Below, in pieces: positions 1 through 11,421 of a DNA stretch of 64,000 nt; position 1 is the stretch's first letter; every line of letters starts with the position of its first letter. The notes beneath the pieces are model-generated. The model did no database searches and was not told the origin of the DNA. It saw only the letters and a list, made by a program, of their open reading frames with translations. The stretch is from Vitellaria paradoxa. Taxonomy: Eukaryota > Streptophyta > Magnoliopsida > Ericales > Sapotaceae. The position numbers and the translations under genes were made by a program. Location of the stretch: contig CM034233.1 of NCBI GenBank assembly GCA_019916065.1, positions 53,499,947 through 53,563,946 of the forward strand, read 5' to 3'.

Positions 1-923
1 GGAAATGTGGTTGCACTTAGCAACGTGCAGCAAACTTTTTAAACCCCTAAGTTTCCCCTAGTGGACGAGTGAAGTATCGTGAGGGTGTGCAGTGAATCTA
101 CCCACAAAATTCCTAGACTAGCTCAAGGGATGGTAAACAATCACTTCAATAGTTCATCCTTTAACTTCAATGTGAAATAAGTGACTTAAGCTTAAAATTT
201 TGCATAAATTCCCCTAATGTGATGAGATTCTCTTCCTATATTGATCATGCAATGTCCAAAATGTAAGTTCTTATTATCTAATCAACATGCCTATCCTGTA
301 TGCTTAAAGACCGTAGTTTTGACTTCAAATCTCACTTGGATGTTCACTCTCGAACAAAAATTCACTCGATGAGGGTTACTCTCATGGTTCATGCAAGAGT
401 GCAAATTCAAATAGTCGTGATGAACCCTAATCAAGGAATGACATAACTAGATGAAGTGCAGAGTGATACATAGCTTCATGGATGGAATGAATTAACGCAA
501 GCACAAGAAGACCACAATTTGTCACATGAAATGGATCAATGTTCTTAAAAATGCCCTTCACCTAAAGTCCATTAGGTCTTTACTAGGTTGTAACGGGGCT
601 TGGGGGTGATGGTTAAACAGACAATGGATATGGAAATTCAAAGTGCATGCCATAAGATTAGAATGCTAGTGTGCTATAATCCTCCCCCTAACTTTCTCCT
701 TTCTACTCCTTGAACACTAAAGTTGAAAATATGTGTTTTTCTTTTTTTTTTTTTTTTTTTGCCCCCAATCTTCCCCTTATATACCTTTCCAAACACTGCC
801 AAGACATCCCATGACAAGCAAGGGTTGGCTCCTACGTATCTAAGGTTAAAGGGTTAAAATTGTGGGTTTAGGAAAATTTTAATAAACTATTTTATACTAA
901 AGGCTTCAACTTGGCTCCAAGGG
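1..923 (-). mobile_element. 3' internal non-coding fragment of a D-type Athila-like element
   Basis: Positions 1-927 align almost base for base with 13046-13967, the stretch just inside the 3' LTR of element D. It is therefore the 3' untranslated part of a second, minus-strand copy whose LTR would lie left of the window. It holds a T-run near 739-760 (A-rich on the element's sense strand) and the conserved block with TCTTTACTAGG near 573. No reading frame looks real. The match stops abruptly at 924-927, where an unrelated LTR tail of opposite orientation begins. Confidence 0.75.
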
Positions 924-1291
924 TAATTTAATTTAATTTTTGTTTTAAGTAATTTCTTTGAAATTAAGAGCAGCATTTTAAAGCTTAGTTGAATTCCTTT
1001 AGTTTATATTTAATTCGTTTGGAACCTAAAACAAAACTTTTAATTGCAGAATCTCTTTAGTACTTTTAGTTTAATTGCTTTAATTTGAATTTTAATTTTG
1101 CAAAACTCTAGGATTTAGCTGCAATTGAATTTGAGACTAGCTTGCAATTAAATTTTGAATTTCCTCTTACAACCTAGAAACTGAATAACAGAGACTCCCT
1201 GTGAGTTCGACCTCAGACTCACCAAGTTTAAAACTACGACTATCCTCTTGGACTTGAGAGGTAAAGCCTAAGCACAATTTAGGGACGGTCA
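924..1291 (+). repeat. LTR 3'-end fragment (H family), duplicated
   Basis: This is the last ~368 bp of an Athila-like LTR in plus orientation, ending in the U5 signature (ACTCACCAAGTTTAAAACTA) and GACGGTCA. It matches 7791-8159, the end of the 3' LTR of H, at roughly 95% by eye. It has no primer site after it. Instead the same CTTAC plus gag flank follows as at 8160, so this is a copied 3' junction and not a 5' LTR. Confidence 0.75.
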
Positions 1292-1880
1292 CTTACCTTT
1301 AGCTTGACTTTAAGGAAAGGGTGGCCTAGGTATGTACCCAGCTATTTACTCCTCGTGCCTACCCGATGTTCCCACAATGATTTCCCTTTCTTTATCTTTT
1401 GCCTCTTTTCACCTTTCTTTTTCTTAAATGTTGGCCTCTCACTCTCTTTAGTTTCTCCCTCCTTCTCTTCCTTATTTTCTACTTCACTCAGCTCCTCAAC
1501 CTCCCCATTACCTTTTATTCCTATTTTAGCATTGGGTGCATTAGCTCTAAAATCATCAAGTTTATAAATAACCTTCCCACTTCTCAAAGTGGTAATAGAT
1601 TACAACTATTCATGTGAGGTAGTACCCGAAGTAGATGACTCAGCAAGGTTTACCTAGCCTTTCAGGTATGGGAAAGTTTGTGAAGGGAGCTTGCCACTTT
1701 GGGTGGTACTCATAGCTTGTATCAGCTTAGAAACTTGCACTCTAATGTCATCTAGGGCCCGAGTCATGTTGTTGTTGATGCTCAATTGCTGTTGCATGAA
1801 TTAATGAAAGGTGTCCTCAAGTGGCCTCTTCTATGTAGGTTGGAATGCAATAGGATTGGGCTGTTGGTATTGGGATGGTG
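1292..1880 (-). pseudogene. Duplicated gag C-terminal fragment (element F type)
   Basis: Read on the minus strand, this translates into a lysine/glutamate-rich gag tail (KKKKGEKRQK, EVEELSEVENKEEKEGE) and the LRxGK-like motif (MRSGKVIYKLDD) that precedes it in Athila-type Gag. It matches 8160-8749 with few differences, so it is a duplicate of that part of F gag. It stops at 1880 in the middle of the gag Q/Y/P-rich stretch. It is not a working gene: there is no start, no zinc knuckle and no protease. Confidence 0.65.
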
Positions 1881-2078
1881 AGTTAAGCCAAAAAAGTCAA
1901 ACCAAGAGTCAAACATTATAAGGTCATTTGGGTATTTTTATCAAATAGTAGACATCCATCACAAAACAACTCATCCTTCAAACGGCAGTTGTTAAAACTT
2001 ACGAATATTCAACCTTTCTTCAACAATCATAAAATTGTTCTCATTTTTATCTTAATGTATTATACCATCTTCAAAAAA
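1881..2078. other. No recognisable feature (junction filler)
   Basis: About 200 bp of AT-rich sequence with no match elsewhere in the window and no open frame. It joins the duplicated gag fragment to the truncated RT of element H, so it may be filler at a rearrangement junction or a scrap of the original flank. Confidence 0.4.
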
Positions 2079-4580
2079 TATTTCAATCCAAGACTGGGTG
2101 GCGTATGTGTATTGATTACAGGCGCTTGAATGCTGTGACTCGGAAGGACCATTTTCCCTCCTATTCTTAGATCAAGTCCTTGAGAAAGTAGCAGGGAAAT
2201 CTTTTTATTGTTTCTTGGATGGATACTCGAGATACGATCAGGTTGAAATAGCATTAGAGGACCAAGAGAAGACCACCTTCACATGTCCCTTTGGCACTTT
2301 TGCGTATAGACGCATGCCATTTGGGTTATGTAATGCACTTGTGACTTTTCAAAGGTGTGTAATGCGTATTTTTAGTGATATGGCTGAATTGTTCTTAGAG
2401 GTTTTTATGGATGACTTCTCCGTTTATGGGGATACTTTTGACGAGTGCTTAATCAATCTTGAAAAAGTGTTACTAAGATGTGAAGAGAGTAATTTGGTGT
2501 TAAACTGGGAAAAGTGCCACTTTATGGTACAACAGGGGATTGTTTTAGGACATATAGTGTCAAGTCGAGGAATTGAGGTAGATAAAGCAAAAGTTGAATT
2601 AATTAAAAATTTACCTACCCCTCGATGTGTTAAGGATAAGATCGTTTGTTGGCCATGTTGGATTTTAACGGCGTTTTATTAAGTCCTTTAGCTCTATTGC
2701 TCGACCCTTATGCTCTCTATTGTCTAATGATGTCCCTTTTGAATGGACATCCTCATGTCAAGAGGCATTCAACCAACCTAAACAATTTCTTACCACTACT
2801 CCTATTATGCAAAGCCCAGATTGGTCTTTACCATTTGAGCTTATGTGCGATGCTAGTGACTCAGCAATAGGTGCAGTTTTAGGGCAACAGAAAGATGGGA
2901 AACCCTATGCTATTTACTATGCTAGTAAGACTCTAAATGAAGCTCAAATTAATTATACTACTACTGAAAAAGAGCTTCTAGCAGTGGTCTTTGCCCTAGA
3001 TAAGTTTAGGTCATATTTGGTAGGATCTCATGTCATAGTGTTTACGGACCATGCGGCCTTGAAATATCTTCTTTCTAAGCAAGAGGCAAAACCCCATCTA
3101 ATTAGATGGATACTACTCCTTCAAGAGTTTGATTTAGAAATTAAAGATAAGAAAGGAGTAGAGAATGTGGTAGCTGACCATTTGTCTAGACTACCCCAGT
3201 ATGTGTCTAATTCTGCTAACCTACCAATCAATGAGCATTTTCCTAATGAACACCTTATGCACATTAGCACAAATCTACCAATCCAGCCTCCTTGGTATGC
3301 AGACATCGCTAACTTTCTAGTGACTGATCAAATGCCTTCTCACTAGACAATGGTTGATAGAGGTAAATTTTTACGTAGAGTTCATAATTTCTTTTGGGAT
3401 GAACCTTACCTCTACAAATATTGTCCAGATCAAATTGTGAGGAGATGTATTCCCGATAATGAGATTCTTAGTGTTATAGAGTTTTGTCATACTTTAACTT
3501 GTGGGGGTCATTTTTCTTCAGAGAAAACCAATGCTAAGATCCTACAAAGTGGTTTTTATTGGCCTTCCATGTTTAAAGATGTGCATAACTACTGCACGAG
3601 ATGTGACCGTTGCCAACATTTAGGAGCCCTTTCTAGGCGTAATGAGATGGCCCAAAACCCTGTGATTATCTTAGAAATTTTTGATTGTTGGGGGATAGAT
3701 TTTATGGGGCCATTTCTTTATTTGTTTTGAGTACATTTTAGTGGCCATAGATTATGTGTCCAAATGGGTAAAGGCCATTGCCACTCGCACCAATGACCAC
3801 CGAGTACTGATCAAGTTTTTAAAAGAACATATCTTTTCTCGTTTTGGGATGCTAAGAGCAATTATTAGTGATGAAGGTAAGCATTTTTGCAATAAACCTA
3901 TTGGTATCCTAATGCGTAAATATGGTGTGACACATAAAGTGGGAACTGCTTACCACCCACAAAATAGTGGCCTAGTTGAATTAGCAAATAGGGAGATTAA
4001 AGGTATTCTTGAAAAGACCATCAATCCCACTAGAAAAGATTGGTCTTTAAGACTTGTGGATACATTATGGGCGTACCGGATGGCTTATAAAACAATTTTG
4101 GGTTTGTCTCCCTATCGTCTTGTTTTTGGCAAGGCTTGCCATTTACCTGTTGAGATGGAACATAGGGCCTATTGGGCAATCCGTCAATTTAATGAGTGTA
4201 TAGATAATGCTGGTGTTTCTCGAAAGCTTCAACTCAATGAACTTGAAGAATTAAGAAATGATGCTTTTGAAAATGCGAACTATGCCAAGGCTAAGATGAA
4301 AGAATTACATGACAAGCATATTCGCCAGAAATCCTTCCATGTTGGCCAAAAGGTTTTAATGTATGATTCAAGGTTACATCTTTTCCCAAGGAAGCTTCAA
4401 TTTAGGTGGTGTGGTCCTTTTATCATCCTTTCTGTCTTGGGACATGGTGTGTGTGAGGTTCGCGACCCTCGTAATAACACCACTTTCAAGGTGAATGGCC
4501 ATCGTCTCAAACCATATTTAGAAAACTTCGTGGTGAAAATTGAAATGTGGGATCTTTTAGATCCCTTCCTTTATGAGTAA
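2079..4580 (+). pseudogene. pol: pol remnant: RT, RNase H, integrase (element H)
   Basis: This frame once encoded a Ty3/gypsy polymerase. The RT starts at the motif CIDYRRLNAVTRKDHF (about 2110-2155), and the catalytic FMDD box lies near 2404-2418. The RT thumb (LGHIVSSRGIEVDKAK) is followed by RNase H ([25 protein letters not shown]). The integrase has its H2C2 finger (HTLTCGGHF ... CTRCDRC), the core (GIDFMGPF, a SDEGKHF aspartate, VELANREIK glutamate), and a GPF-like C-terminus ending DLLDPFLYE. Breaks are a small deletion near 2158, a frameshift near 2635-2720, a TAG for tryptophan at 3344-3346 and a frameshift near 3731. The lineage call rests on the [14 protein letters not shown] motif, typical of Athila-like integrases. 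Confidence 0.9.
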
Positions 4581-4726
4581 AAGGGAATTAGGACGTGGTT
4601 GTAGTTGTATCATAGTTAGGAGTAGGATAAGTTTCATTTTTTCTTTGTTTTAGGATTTTTATTTTGAGTTTAAGTTTTCTTTGGTTGTTTAAAACAACAT
4701 AAAATCATTTGAGAGTGTCCCATTCT

Positions 4727-4996
4727 ATGGTTCGGCCCCCCAGACCAAATGGTCTAGACCACAGTGAGCTGGTTAAGCAAGAATTGAAGGGGAGACCATT
4801 CTGTGGTCCAGACCCCTTGCCAAACGGTCCGGACCATAGTAAGCATCCTTGGCCAAGAGTGGATGAGGACCATTCTGTGGTCCGGACCATCCACGGGTGG
4901 TCAGGACCTTACAACCCAATTTGTAATTCCTTCGGCCACTTTAAACCTAATCTTCTCTCCTCCAACTTCAAATCCTCTCAAGCTCTCTTTATATAC
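4727..4996 (+). promoter_or_regulatory. Palindrome modules plus TATA-like box after pol (H)
   Basis: Three imperfect copies of the module CTGTGGTCCGGACC / spacer / GGTCCGGACC lie at about 4727-4764, 4791-4838 and 4868-4912. Each half is itself a palindrome. A TATA-like CTTTATATAC follows about 75 bp later. The order and spacing copy what is seen in the U3 of the LTRs, so an internal promoter is possible. No transcript evidence is available here. Confidence 0.4.
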
Positions 4997-6420
4997 TTGA
5001 AGATTTCTTCAAGAATAGGCCTTCCCGAGGGTTATTTAATGACATTCAACTCCCATATTAGCCTCTACACCACCTAAGGTATGTTTTCTTTATGCTTTGA
5101 GCCCTAGGTATTTCTTATGTCAATTTCTCTTCGAACCCGAGCTTCAAGGTTTAAAGGGTTCCGAATTTCTTGGATGATTGAACCCTATTTTGAGTTCCTA
5201 ACAGTGGGTAGAAAGAAATTACTCATTCTGAGTGACTTTCTTCACACTCTATCATCTTCTTCACCGGGGGTCACGATTTGGATCCAAGGGTTCGAAGAAC
5301 CCAAGGCTTTAGCTTGTTTTTGATTTAGAGAGGGTGTTGGATAACACTTTTGTTTTCATTTCGTTTGTGCATAGTAGATTAGATTTTTCATTTTCTTATT
5401 TTCTTAATTTTTTAGTTTGATTCCCTTTCTTTATTTTTTTTATTTTATTTTCAATTCTTCTTTTGTACTAACCCTTTTTCTTGTCTTATTTTCATTTTAT
5501 TTTTCTCTTTTTTTCTTTCTAACCTTTTCTTTTGAATAGCTTCTTTTGTTTTCTTCAAATAAGAAAGCTCTTGAGGTAATACCCTTCCTCTCCTTTTTAT
5601 TTAATCTTGCACTTTCAATTTTGGTACTCCATTATATATACTAGTTGTTGTTGGGAGTGCTGTAGAATTTAGGTTGGGGGGTGTTTTGGGTAATGCCTCA
5701 AGGGGCTTGAATAATGGGTGCATGTTTGGTTTAATTTGGCTACTCTTTTGTGCTCATCATCATGCTCACTTTACACACAACAAACCCACTTATACGTCAT
5801 GGTTCTCACATTAAGGACAATGTTTAGTTTAGGTTGGGGGTAGAGTTCGAATGATGACTTTCATGCTTAAAAATTGCAAAATGTTAAAATTTTTGAGTAT
5901 TTTGAGTTTGAATACATGAATTGAGCACATTTATAGCTACATGTTACCCCTTTTATGGTTTGGTTGATTGTGGAATTGAGTGAGAGAGTGATAAGTGAAT
6001 CTTGTTCAAGCATTTATACGAAACTTAATTCAAGTTGAGTGTGTTATGACCTTGTGCAATTTTTTTCACTATCATAGAGAAGAGCTTATGTGCTTAGGAG
6101 TAGATTTTATTTAACATTGGTTAATTAAGCATCCTTGGACTAGGTGGAGACTTATACCGCTGATGGTAAGCTTTTGAGCCTATTATTTCTTTTCTTGAGG
6201 GGTTGCATATAATCACAGCTCTTTTGCTCTTCACTTCGGTTTTTAATGCACTAATTGCATCACACACACTTGCATGAGTTTCACTTGGCACATTATGAGT
6301 TGTTGTAAGCTTTGAACATGATGCTAGGCCATCTTTGCTATTGTTGGGCCTTTTATCCTTCCTTGATATGAAATTGCCCTAGGAACCAACTTGAAGCCTT
6401 TTAATAAAGTGTGCGATATT

Positions 6421-6439
6421 TATATATATATATATATAT
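6421..6439. repeat. TA dinucleotide microsatellite
   Basis: A run of about ten TA units inside the 3' non-coding region of H. The matching place in A and B (48241-48251; 39059-39072) has only short ATATATA, so the run expanded in H alone. Confidence 0.85.
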
Positions 6440-7554
6440 TTTTCTTGGTTCCCACCTCATATATTATCCCTTAGCCTTGCTCACACACTTTTAAGCCTTA
6501 CCCTCACATGTTTTGGGTTGTGAAAAGTGCCTTAATGTCAGTGATGTGAATGGGGATTGGGAATAGAAACTTTTGTGAGCATATTGAGAGGGAATATTGG
6601 GTGGAGAATTTAGCTTATGTTTATTTCATTAAATCAAGAAAAAAAAAGAAAAGAAAAAAAAAAGAAAAAGAAAAAAAAGTTTGTCATTCCTTTTTGCTTA
6701 TGTAATTTTGGGACTTGTGCATTGTATTATAATTATCGAGAATGTCCCATAAGTAGTTTGTAAGTTTGTGAATAAGCTTCTTGTTGTATTTCTTCTTGGG
6801 GTTGGAAAGGAAATGGGTAGTTTGGGACTTGTGTGCACTTGAACATCTTTTTCCCAAGACATATGCTTTGATTTCCATATCTTCCATTGTTAACCATTAC
6901 CCCTGGCCAAGTTACAACCAAAACAAAGACCTAGTGGATTCTAAGCAAGCAACTCTTGTATTGTGCTTGTAGTGGTCTTGTATAGGTTGTGTGGTGTGAT
7001 CTCTACATATGCATTGGAACATGGTTATGAGCTGTCCACTTTGAATTTTATTTCAGTTCACTCACTTATTTGTGCGGTTATGTGCAACTAGGATAGCATT
7101 ATATGCTAATAGGAATGTGCGAACCCTTGATGAGTGAATTTCTTTCTATGAGTGGCATCCTATGAGAATTTGAAGTCAAAACCTAGTTCAATTTATGCTC
7201 TTGCGACCTTGTTGAATGAATGAAACAATTTTGCACACATGCTTTTTCTACTTTGATAGTCCATGCATTTATGCTTAGCACTTGGAAATTACACATGATA
7301 TTTGGGTTTTGTGACTTGTTGGGCTTGAACTTAATTCATTTTCTTTATCTTGATCACTTTTTGACACTTTGAGACCATGCTATAGAATTTTGTGGGTAGA
7401 TTCACTGTAAATCCTCACGAGACCTTACTCGTTCACTAGGGGGAACCTAGGGGTTTAAAGGGTTTGCTGCACGTAGCTAATGTAGCCGTGTTTCCAACAA
7501 AAAGAGAAATAGGATGGTAGTTGCATTTCATTTTAATAAAGGGCATTGCATTTC

Positions 7555-8159
7555 ATTTTAAAAATAGGATTTTGAGTTTTTTCTGATTTCGTTTGTTTGA
7601 AAAATCTTCTAAAGCAAAAGTTTTTAACCATATTCATTTGAAATCACTGGCACTAACCTTTGATTAAAACCTTCTCAATACTTTTCGAGCTAAACCCTAA
7701 GTTAGAATTGAACCTAAAACATCCCATGGTGAAGAAGTGAACTACCTAGACTTGAAAGTTGAATCAAGAACCTTTTTCATATTGAGTTCATAATTTAATT
7801 TAATTTTTGTTTTAAGTAATTTTCTTTGAAATTCAGAGTAGCATTTTAAAGCTTAGTTGAATTCCTTTAGTTTGTATTTAATTCGTTTGGAACCTAAAAC
7901 AAAACTTTTAATTGCTGAATCTCTTTAGTAGTTTTAGTTTAATTGCTTTAATTTGAATTTTAATTTTGCAAAACTCTAGGATTTGGTTGAAATTGAATTT
8001 CAGGCTAGCTTGTAATTAAATTTTGAATTTCCTTTTACAACCTAGAAACTGAATAACATAGGCTCCCTATGAATTCAACCTCGGACTCACCAAGTTTAAA
8101 ACTACGACTACCCTCTTGGACTTGAGAGGTAAAGCCTAAGCACAATTTAGGGACGGTCA
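7555..8159 (+). repeat. Truncated 3' LTR of element H
   Basis: The stretch matches the last ~540 bp of the solo LTR G (from about 9800) and ends in GACGGTCA at 8159. The polypurine tract and about 1 kb of U3, including the start hairpin and the palindrome/TATA region, are missing. The junction near 7535-7570 shows the 16-mer ATTGCATTTCATTTTA twice, so the deletion was probably repaired at short repeats. Confidence 0.75.
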
Positions 8160-8818
8160 CTTACCTTTAGCTAGACTTTAAGGAAAGGGTGGCCTAGGTA
8201 TGTACCCAGCTATTTACTCCTCGTGCCTACCCAATGTTCCCACAATGATTTCCCTTTCTTTATCTTTTGCCTCTTTTTCACCTTTCTTTTTCTTAAATGT
8301 TGGCCTCTCACTCTCTCTAGTTTCTCCCTCCTTCTCTTCCTCATTTTCTACTTCACTCAGCTCCTCAACCTCCCCATTACCTTTTATTCCTATTTTAGCA
8401 TTGGGTGCATTAGCTCTAAAATCATCAAGTTTATAAATAACCTTCCCACTTCTCAAAGTGGTAATAGATTACAACTATTCATGTGAGGTAGTACCCGAAA
8501 TAGATGATTCAGCAAGGTTTACCTGGCCTTTCAGGTATGGGAAAGTTTGTGAAGGGAGCTTGCCACTTTGGGTGTTACTCATAGCTTGTATCAGCTTAGA
8601 AACTTGCACTCTAATGTCATCTAGGGCCCGAGTCATGTTGTTGTTGATGCTCAATTACTGTTGCATGAATTAATGAAAGATGTCCTCAAGTGGCCTCTTC
8701 TATGTAGGTTGGAATGCAATAGGATTAGGCTGTTGGTATTGGGATGGTGGTAAGGGAGGAAGTTTAAATGATTGACCTTGATTGTCATTCCTTCACCCAA
8801 AACCAGAAGGGTTCCTCC
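8160..8818 (-). pseudogene. gag: gag C-terminal part of element F
   Basis: Minus-strand gag tail of the oldest element seen. It includes the LRxGK-like motif (MRSGKVIYKLDD, near 8420-8456) and an acidic/basic stretch (8230-8400). At 8650-8818 lies the decayed Y/Q/P-rich segment, with stops, that follows the zinc knuckle. It joins across the solo LTR G to the gag piece at 10343-11421. Stops and frameshifts make it non-functional. Protease and pol of F are not seen, because H and the rearranged left end replace them. Confidence 0.7.
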
Positions 8819-10337
8819 TGATTACACTTGAAAAGTGTAATTACAAACTCCCTAACTCAACACTTATTCATGCATTAAAATAAGTAAAGTTGAAGTTTTA
8901 GTGTTATTGTGTTACTTATACTTTTATTGTTTTATTTGTAGGAAAAAAAGGGCAAGGATGTCGAAGTTTATAGCTATGGAGAGGGCCAAGAAGACAAAGA
9001 AAAAGTCATGGTTTGAACCTCATCTTCGATGGAAAAGACTAGCCCAAAGACCCAACCAAGAGAAGGAAAGAAAGGAATGAAGGAGATACTAGACGGTCCC
9101 CACCGTCACCCAGACGGTCGGGACCACAGAAAGTACAAAACTTCAGATGGTCCCAACCCCCTCTCTAGACGGTCAGGACCACCCGTGATTTACAATAGCC
9201 GCGTGAAAGCTCCTCTTCTAGGGTTTCCTTGCATCTTTATAAGGACCCATTGCACGGCCATGAAGGGGGATGCCTCTTTTTGATTACTACACTTTAGATT
9301 GAGAGTTAGATTAGCTTTTAATTAATTTTAGAATGATTTGTACGCTTGGACGTGTGGATTTATGGAGTTTTTTAGAGTTTTCATCATTGTCTTCGCATTA
9401 CTTGTTCATTTTTTCTTTTACATCCGAGTTACATTGTAAGTTGCACTTCGATTTACTTTGATTTACTTCGATTTATTTCGATTTACATCGTAATATAATG
9501 TTTTTCTTGTTTCGATTCCTTTTTCGCATGATGGAATGTTCTTTTATCATTTTTGTGATGTTTAAAGTAGTTTTAGCGTAAAACCCTAGTTCTTGATTCA
9601 ACGAATCAAAAATGGGTAGTTCACGAAAAACCTTGGGGTGTTAGTAGACTCTTCGCATGGGTTATGAGAGCTCATGCGTAAGGATCTACCGTGTTAAAAT
9701 CTATTTTCAACTTGTTTCAAAAACATACGAAACCGAAAATCTTTAACCACACTCGTTTGAAGTCATTGGTATGGGTATTCGAATATAACCATTTACATAC
9801 TTTCGAACAAGATTAAAATAGGTTTTGAATTCATTTCTAGTTTCGTTTGTTTGAAAAATTTCGGAAACAAAGGTCTTTAACCATATCCGCTTGAGATCAC
9901 TGGTACTGACCTTTGATTAAAATATTCTTAACACTTTTCGAATTAAACCCTAATCTAGATTTGAATACAAACATCCTAAGGTAAAGTAGTGAACTACCCA
10001 GACTTGAAAGTTGGATCAAGAACCTTTTTAGTATTATGCTCGTTATTTAATTTAATTTATGAGTTGATTTATTCACTTTAGAATTTAGAGTAGATGCTTT
10101 GTTTGCATTTTAAAATTAAATTGAATTTCTTTCATTTAGAATCTAAAACAAAAGTTTGAGTTGCTAAAAAATTAGTTTAAATTAATTTAGGTTCACCGAC
10201 TAACTAAGAGAACAAGTCTAGAGCTTTTAACAAAGCCCTCCCTGTGGATTCGACCTCGGTACTCACCGAGTTTTAAAACTATGACTGCCCTCTTGCACTT
10301 GAGAGGTAGAACCCGAAACACTTTTTAGGGTTGGTCA
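8819..10337 (+). mobile_element. Solo LTR G (Athila-like), TSD CCTCC
   Basis: A complete 1,519-bp LTR starting TGATTACACTT and ending GTTGGTCA, with CCTCC on both sides (8814-8818 and 10338-10342). There is no internal region or second LTR, so an intact element was removed by recombination between its LTRs. It carries the U3 start hairpin, degraded palindromes (9091-9183), a TATA box (9235-9244), the R/U5 hairpins (around 9589 and 9650-9690) and the U5 signature CTCCCTGTGGATTCGACC. It interrupts F gag just after the zinc knuckle region. Confidence 0.92.
9091..9244 (+). promoter_or_regulatory. U3 palindromes and TATA box of solo LTR G
   Basis: Two decayed copies of the GGTCC...GGACC module (9091-9133 and 9143-9183) lie about 52 bp ahead of CTTTATAAGG (9235-9244). 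The spacing is the same as in A and B, so this is the likely core promoter of the LTR. Several CpG positions in the palindromes are mutated. Confidence 0.55.
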
Positions 10338-10342
10338 CCTCC

Positions 10343-11421
10343 ACCCTGGGGAATAAGCATTGGAAGGTTGGTTTCCCCCTTGGTACATGAAATTCCCACC
10401 TTGCAGGCAGGAGGTGTTTCCTTGATCCCTATTCTGGAATGGCCGGTTTTGAAAGTTATTAATGTAGGCCTGACCATAAGCAATCTCTCAAAGTAAAGGG
10501 ATCTCAGGGCACGAATTGGCATCATGCCCCACTTGGTCACATGCGGCACAATATCACCTTTGCTTCAACCAATTTCTCCTTATTCTTAAACTCAAGAGAG
10601 TCTAACTTATGTTGCAACACAGCTAGCTTAGCCCACAAATCATCACTTTAACTTAACTCCAAATGGCCATTAGGTATGAGGTTCTTATGCTCAAAAGAAG
10701 AAGGAGGTCCAATTTCCCAATCATTAGAATCTTTGGCTACCATGTCAAAAAGGTTCATGGCATCCTCTACAGTCTTATCAAATAAAGTACCATTGCACAT
10801 GGTAGACACTAGTTGCTTAAGACTAGGAGTCAAAGACTCATGGAATATGCTCACTAATCTCCATTGCTCAAAATCATGGTGGGGACAAGACATTAAAAGG
10901 TCCTTGAACCTTTCCTAAGCTCCACAAAAATTTTCATTGTGTTTGTAAGAAAAGGTGGTAATTTGCCGCCTATAGTACTGAGTTTTCTGGGTGGGGAAAT
11001 ATTTCTTAAGAAACTTGTTTTATATTTCATGCCACGTTTCAATAGAATGCGGGCGAAGGGAATTAAGCCAGAACTTGGCTTTGTCCTTAAGGGAAAAAGA
11101 AAATAATTGAAGGCGCACTATATCCTCATTGGCATTGTGGTCAACACAAGTGTTGCTCACTTCCTTAAACTCCCTAAGGTGGTTGTAGGGATTTTCAGAA
11201 TCAAGACCATGGAAGGTAGGAAGAAGTTAGATGATTCCTGGTCTAAGTATGAAGTTTCCCCTATTCAAAGGCAAGATTATGCACGATGGTGTAGTTTGCC
11301 TAATAGGGTTAAGGTGATCTCTCAATGGAATAAAACCCCGAACCTCTGGGGGATCATTATCCCCATGCACACTACCTTCCCCTCTTAAGTCATCCATTGA
11401 GTAAAAAGATGAGGTGGTAAG
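10343..11421 (-). pseudogene. gag: gag N-terminal part of element F
   Basis: Gag of an Athila-like element, minus strand. A possible ATG is at 11395-11397 (MDDLRGEG). The retrotransposon Gag core follows (LLPTFHGLDSENPYNHLREF near 11190-11250, SLKDKAKFWLNSL near 11060, CPHHDFEQWRLV near 10870). An intact CX2CX4HX4C zinc knuckle (CAACDQVGHDANSC) lies at 10508-10550. Stops (for example near 11010 and 10935) and shifted frames break it. Element D inserted about 25 bp upstream of the ATG, so the promoter and 5' LTR of F should lie beyond the right end of the window. Confidence 0.75.

Larger units (their letters stand above)
4581..7554 (+). other. Non-coding 3' internal region of element H
   Basis: I see no gene here. 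Contents in order: palindrome pairs (4727-4912) with a TATA-like TTTATATAC near 4989; long T-rich stretches (5340-5560); a polypurine-like AGGTTGGGGG (5831-5840) just after a decayed CACATT/AATGT hairpin (5807-5824); a TA microsatellite (6421-6439); and an A-rich AAAAG tract (6637-6679). A block follows that is conserved in A and B (for example 6893-6950). The region matches A 47340-49430 and the reverse of B 37890-40000, so it is the shared 3' untranslated backbone of these elements. Confidence 0.7.
2079..8159 (+). mobile_element. Element H: 5'-truncated Athila-like retrotransposon
   Basis: A plus-strand Ty3/gypsy element that begins inside RT, so its 5' LTR, primer site, gag and protease are missing. 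It has decayed pol, a 3 kb non-coding 3' region and a 3' LTR that lacks its first kilobase. The right end GACGGTCA is followed by F gag, with CTTAC as the likely right copy of the target duplication (8160-8164). The left copy cannot be found because of the rearrangement at 1-2078. Its LTR tail and 3' region are closest to those of G, A and B. Confidence 0.8.

Noticed and set aside
1304..1617. Plus-strand hydrophobic frames repeated at 8200-8486
   Set aside because: Reverse shadow of the duplicated gag tail; the copy number comes from the segment duplication.
4705..5077. Open frames rich in WSGP/GPDH-like words on both strands (also 37550, 42417, 43752, 49830, 57964)
   Set aside because: They are translations of the palindrome modules, which lack stops in several frames; no start context, homology or conservation as protein.
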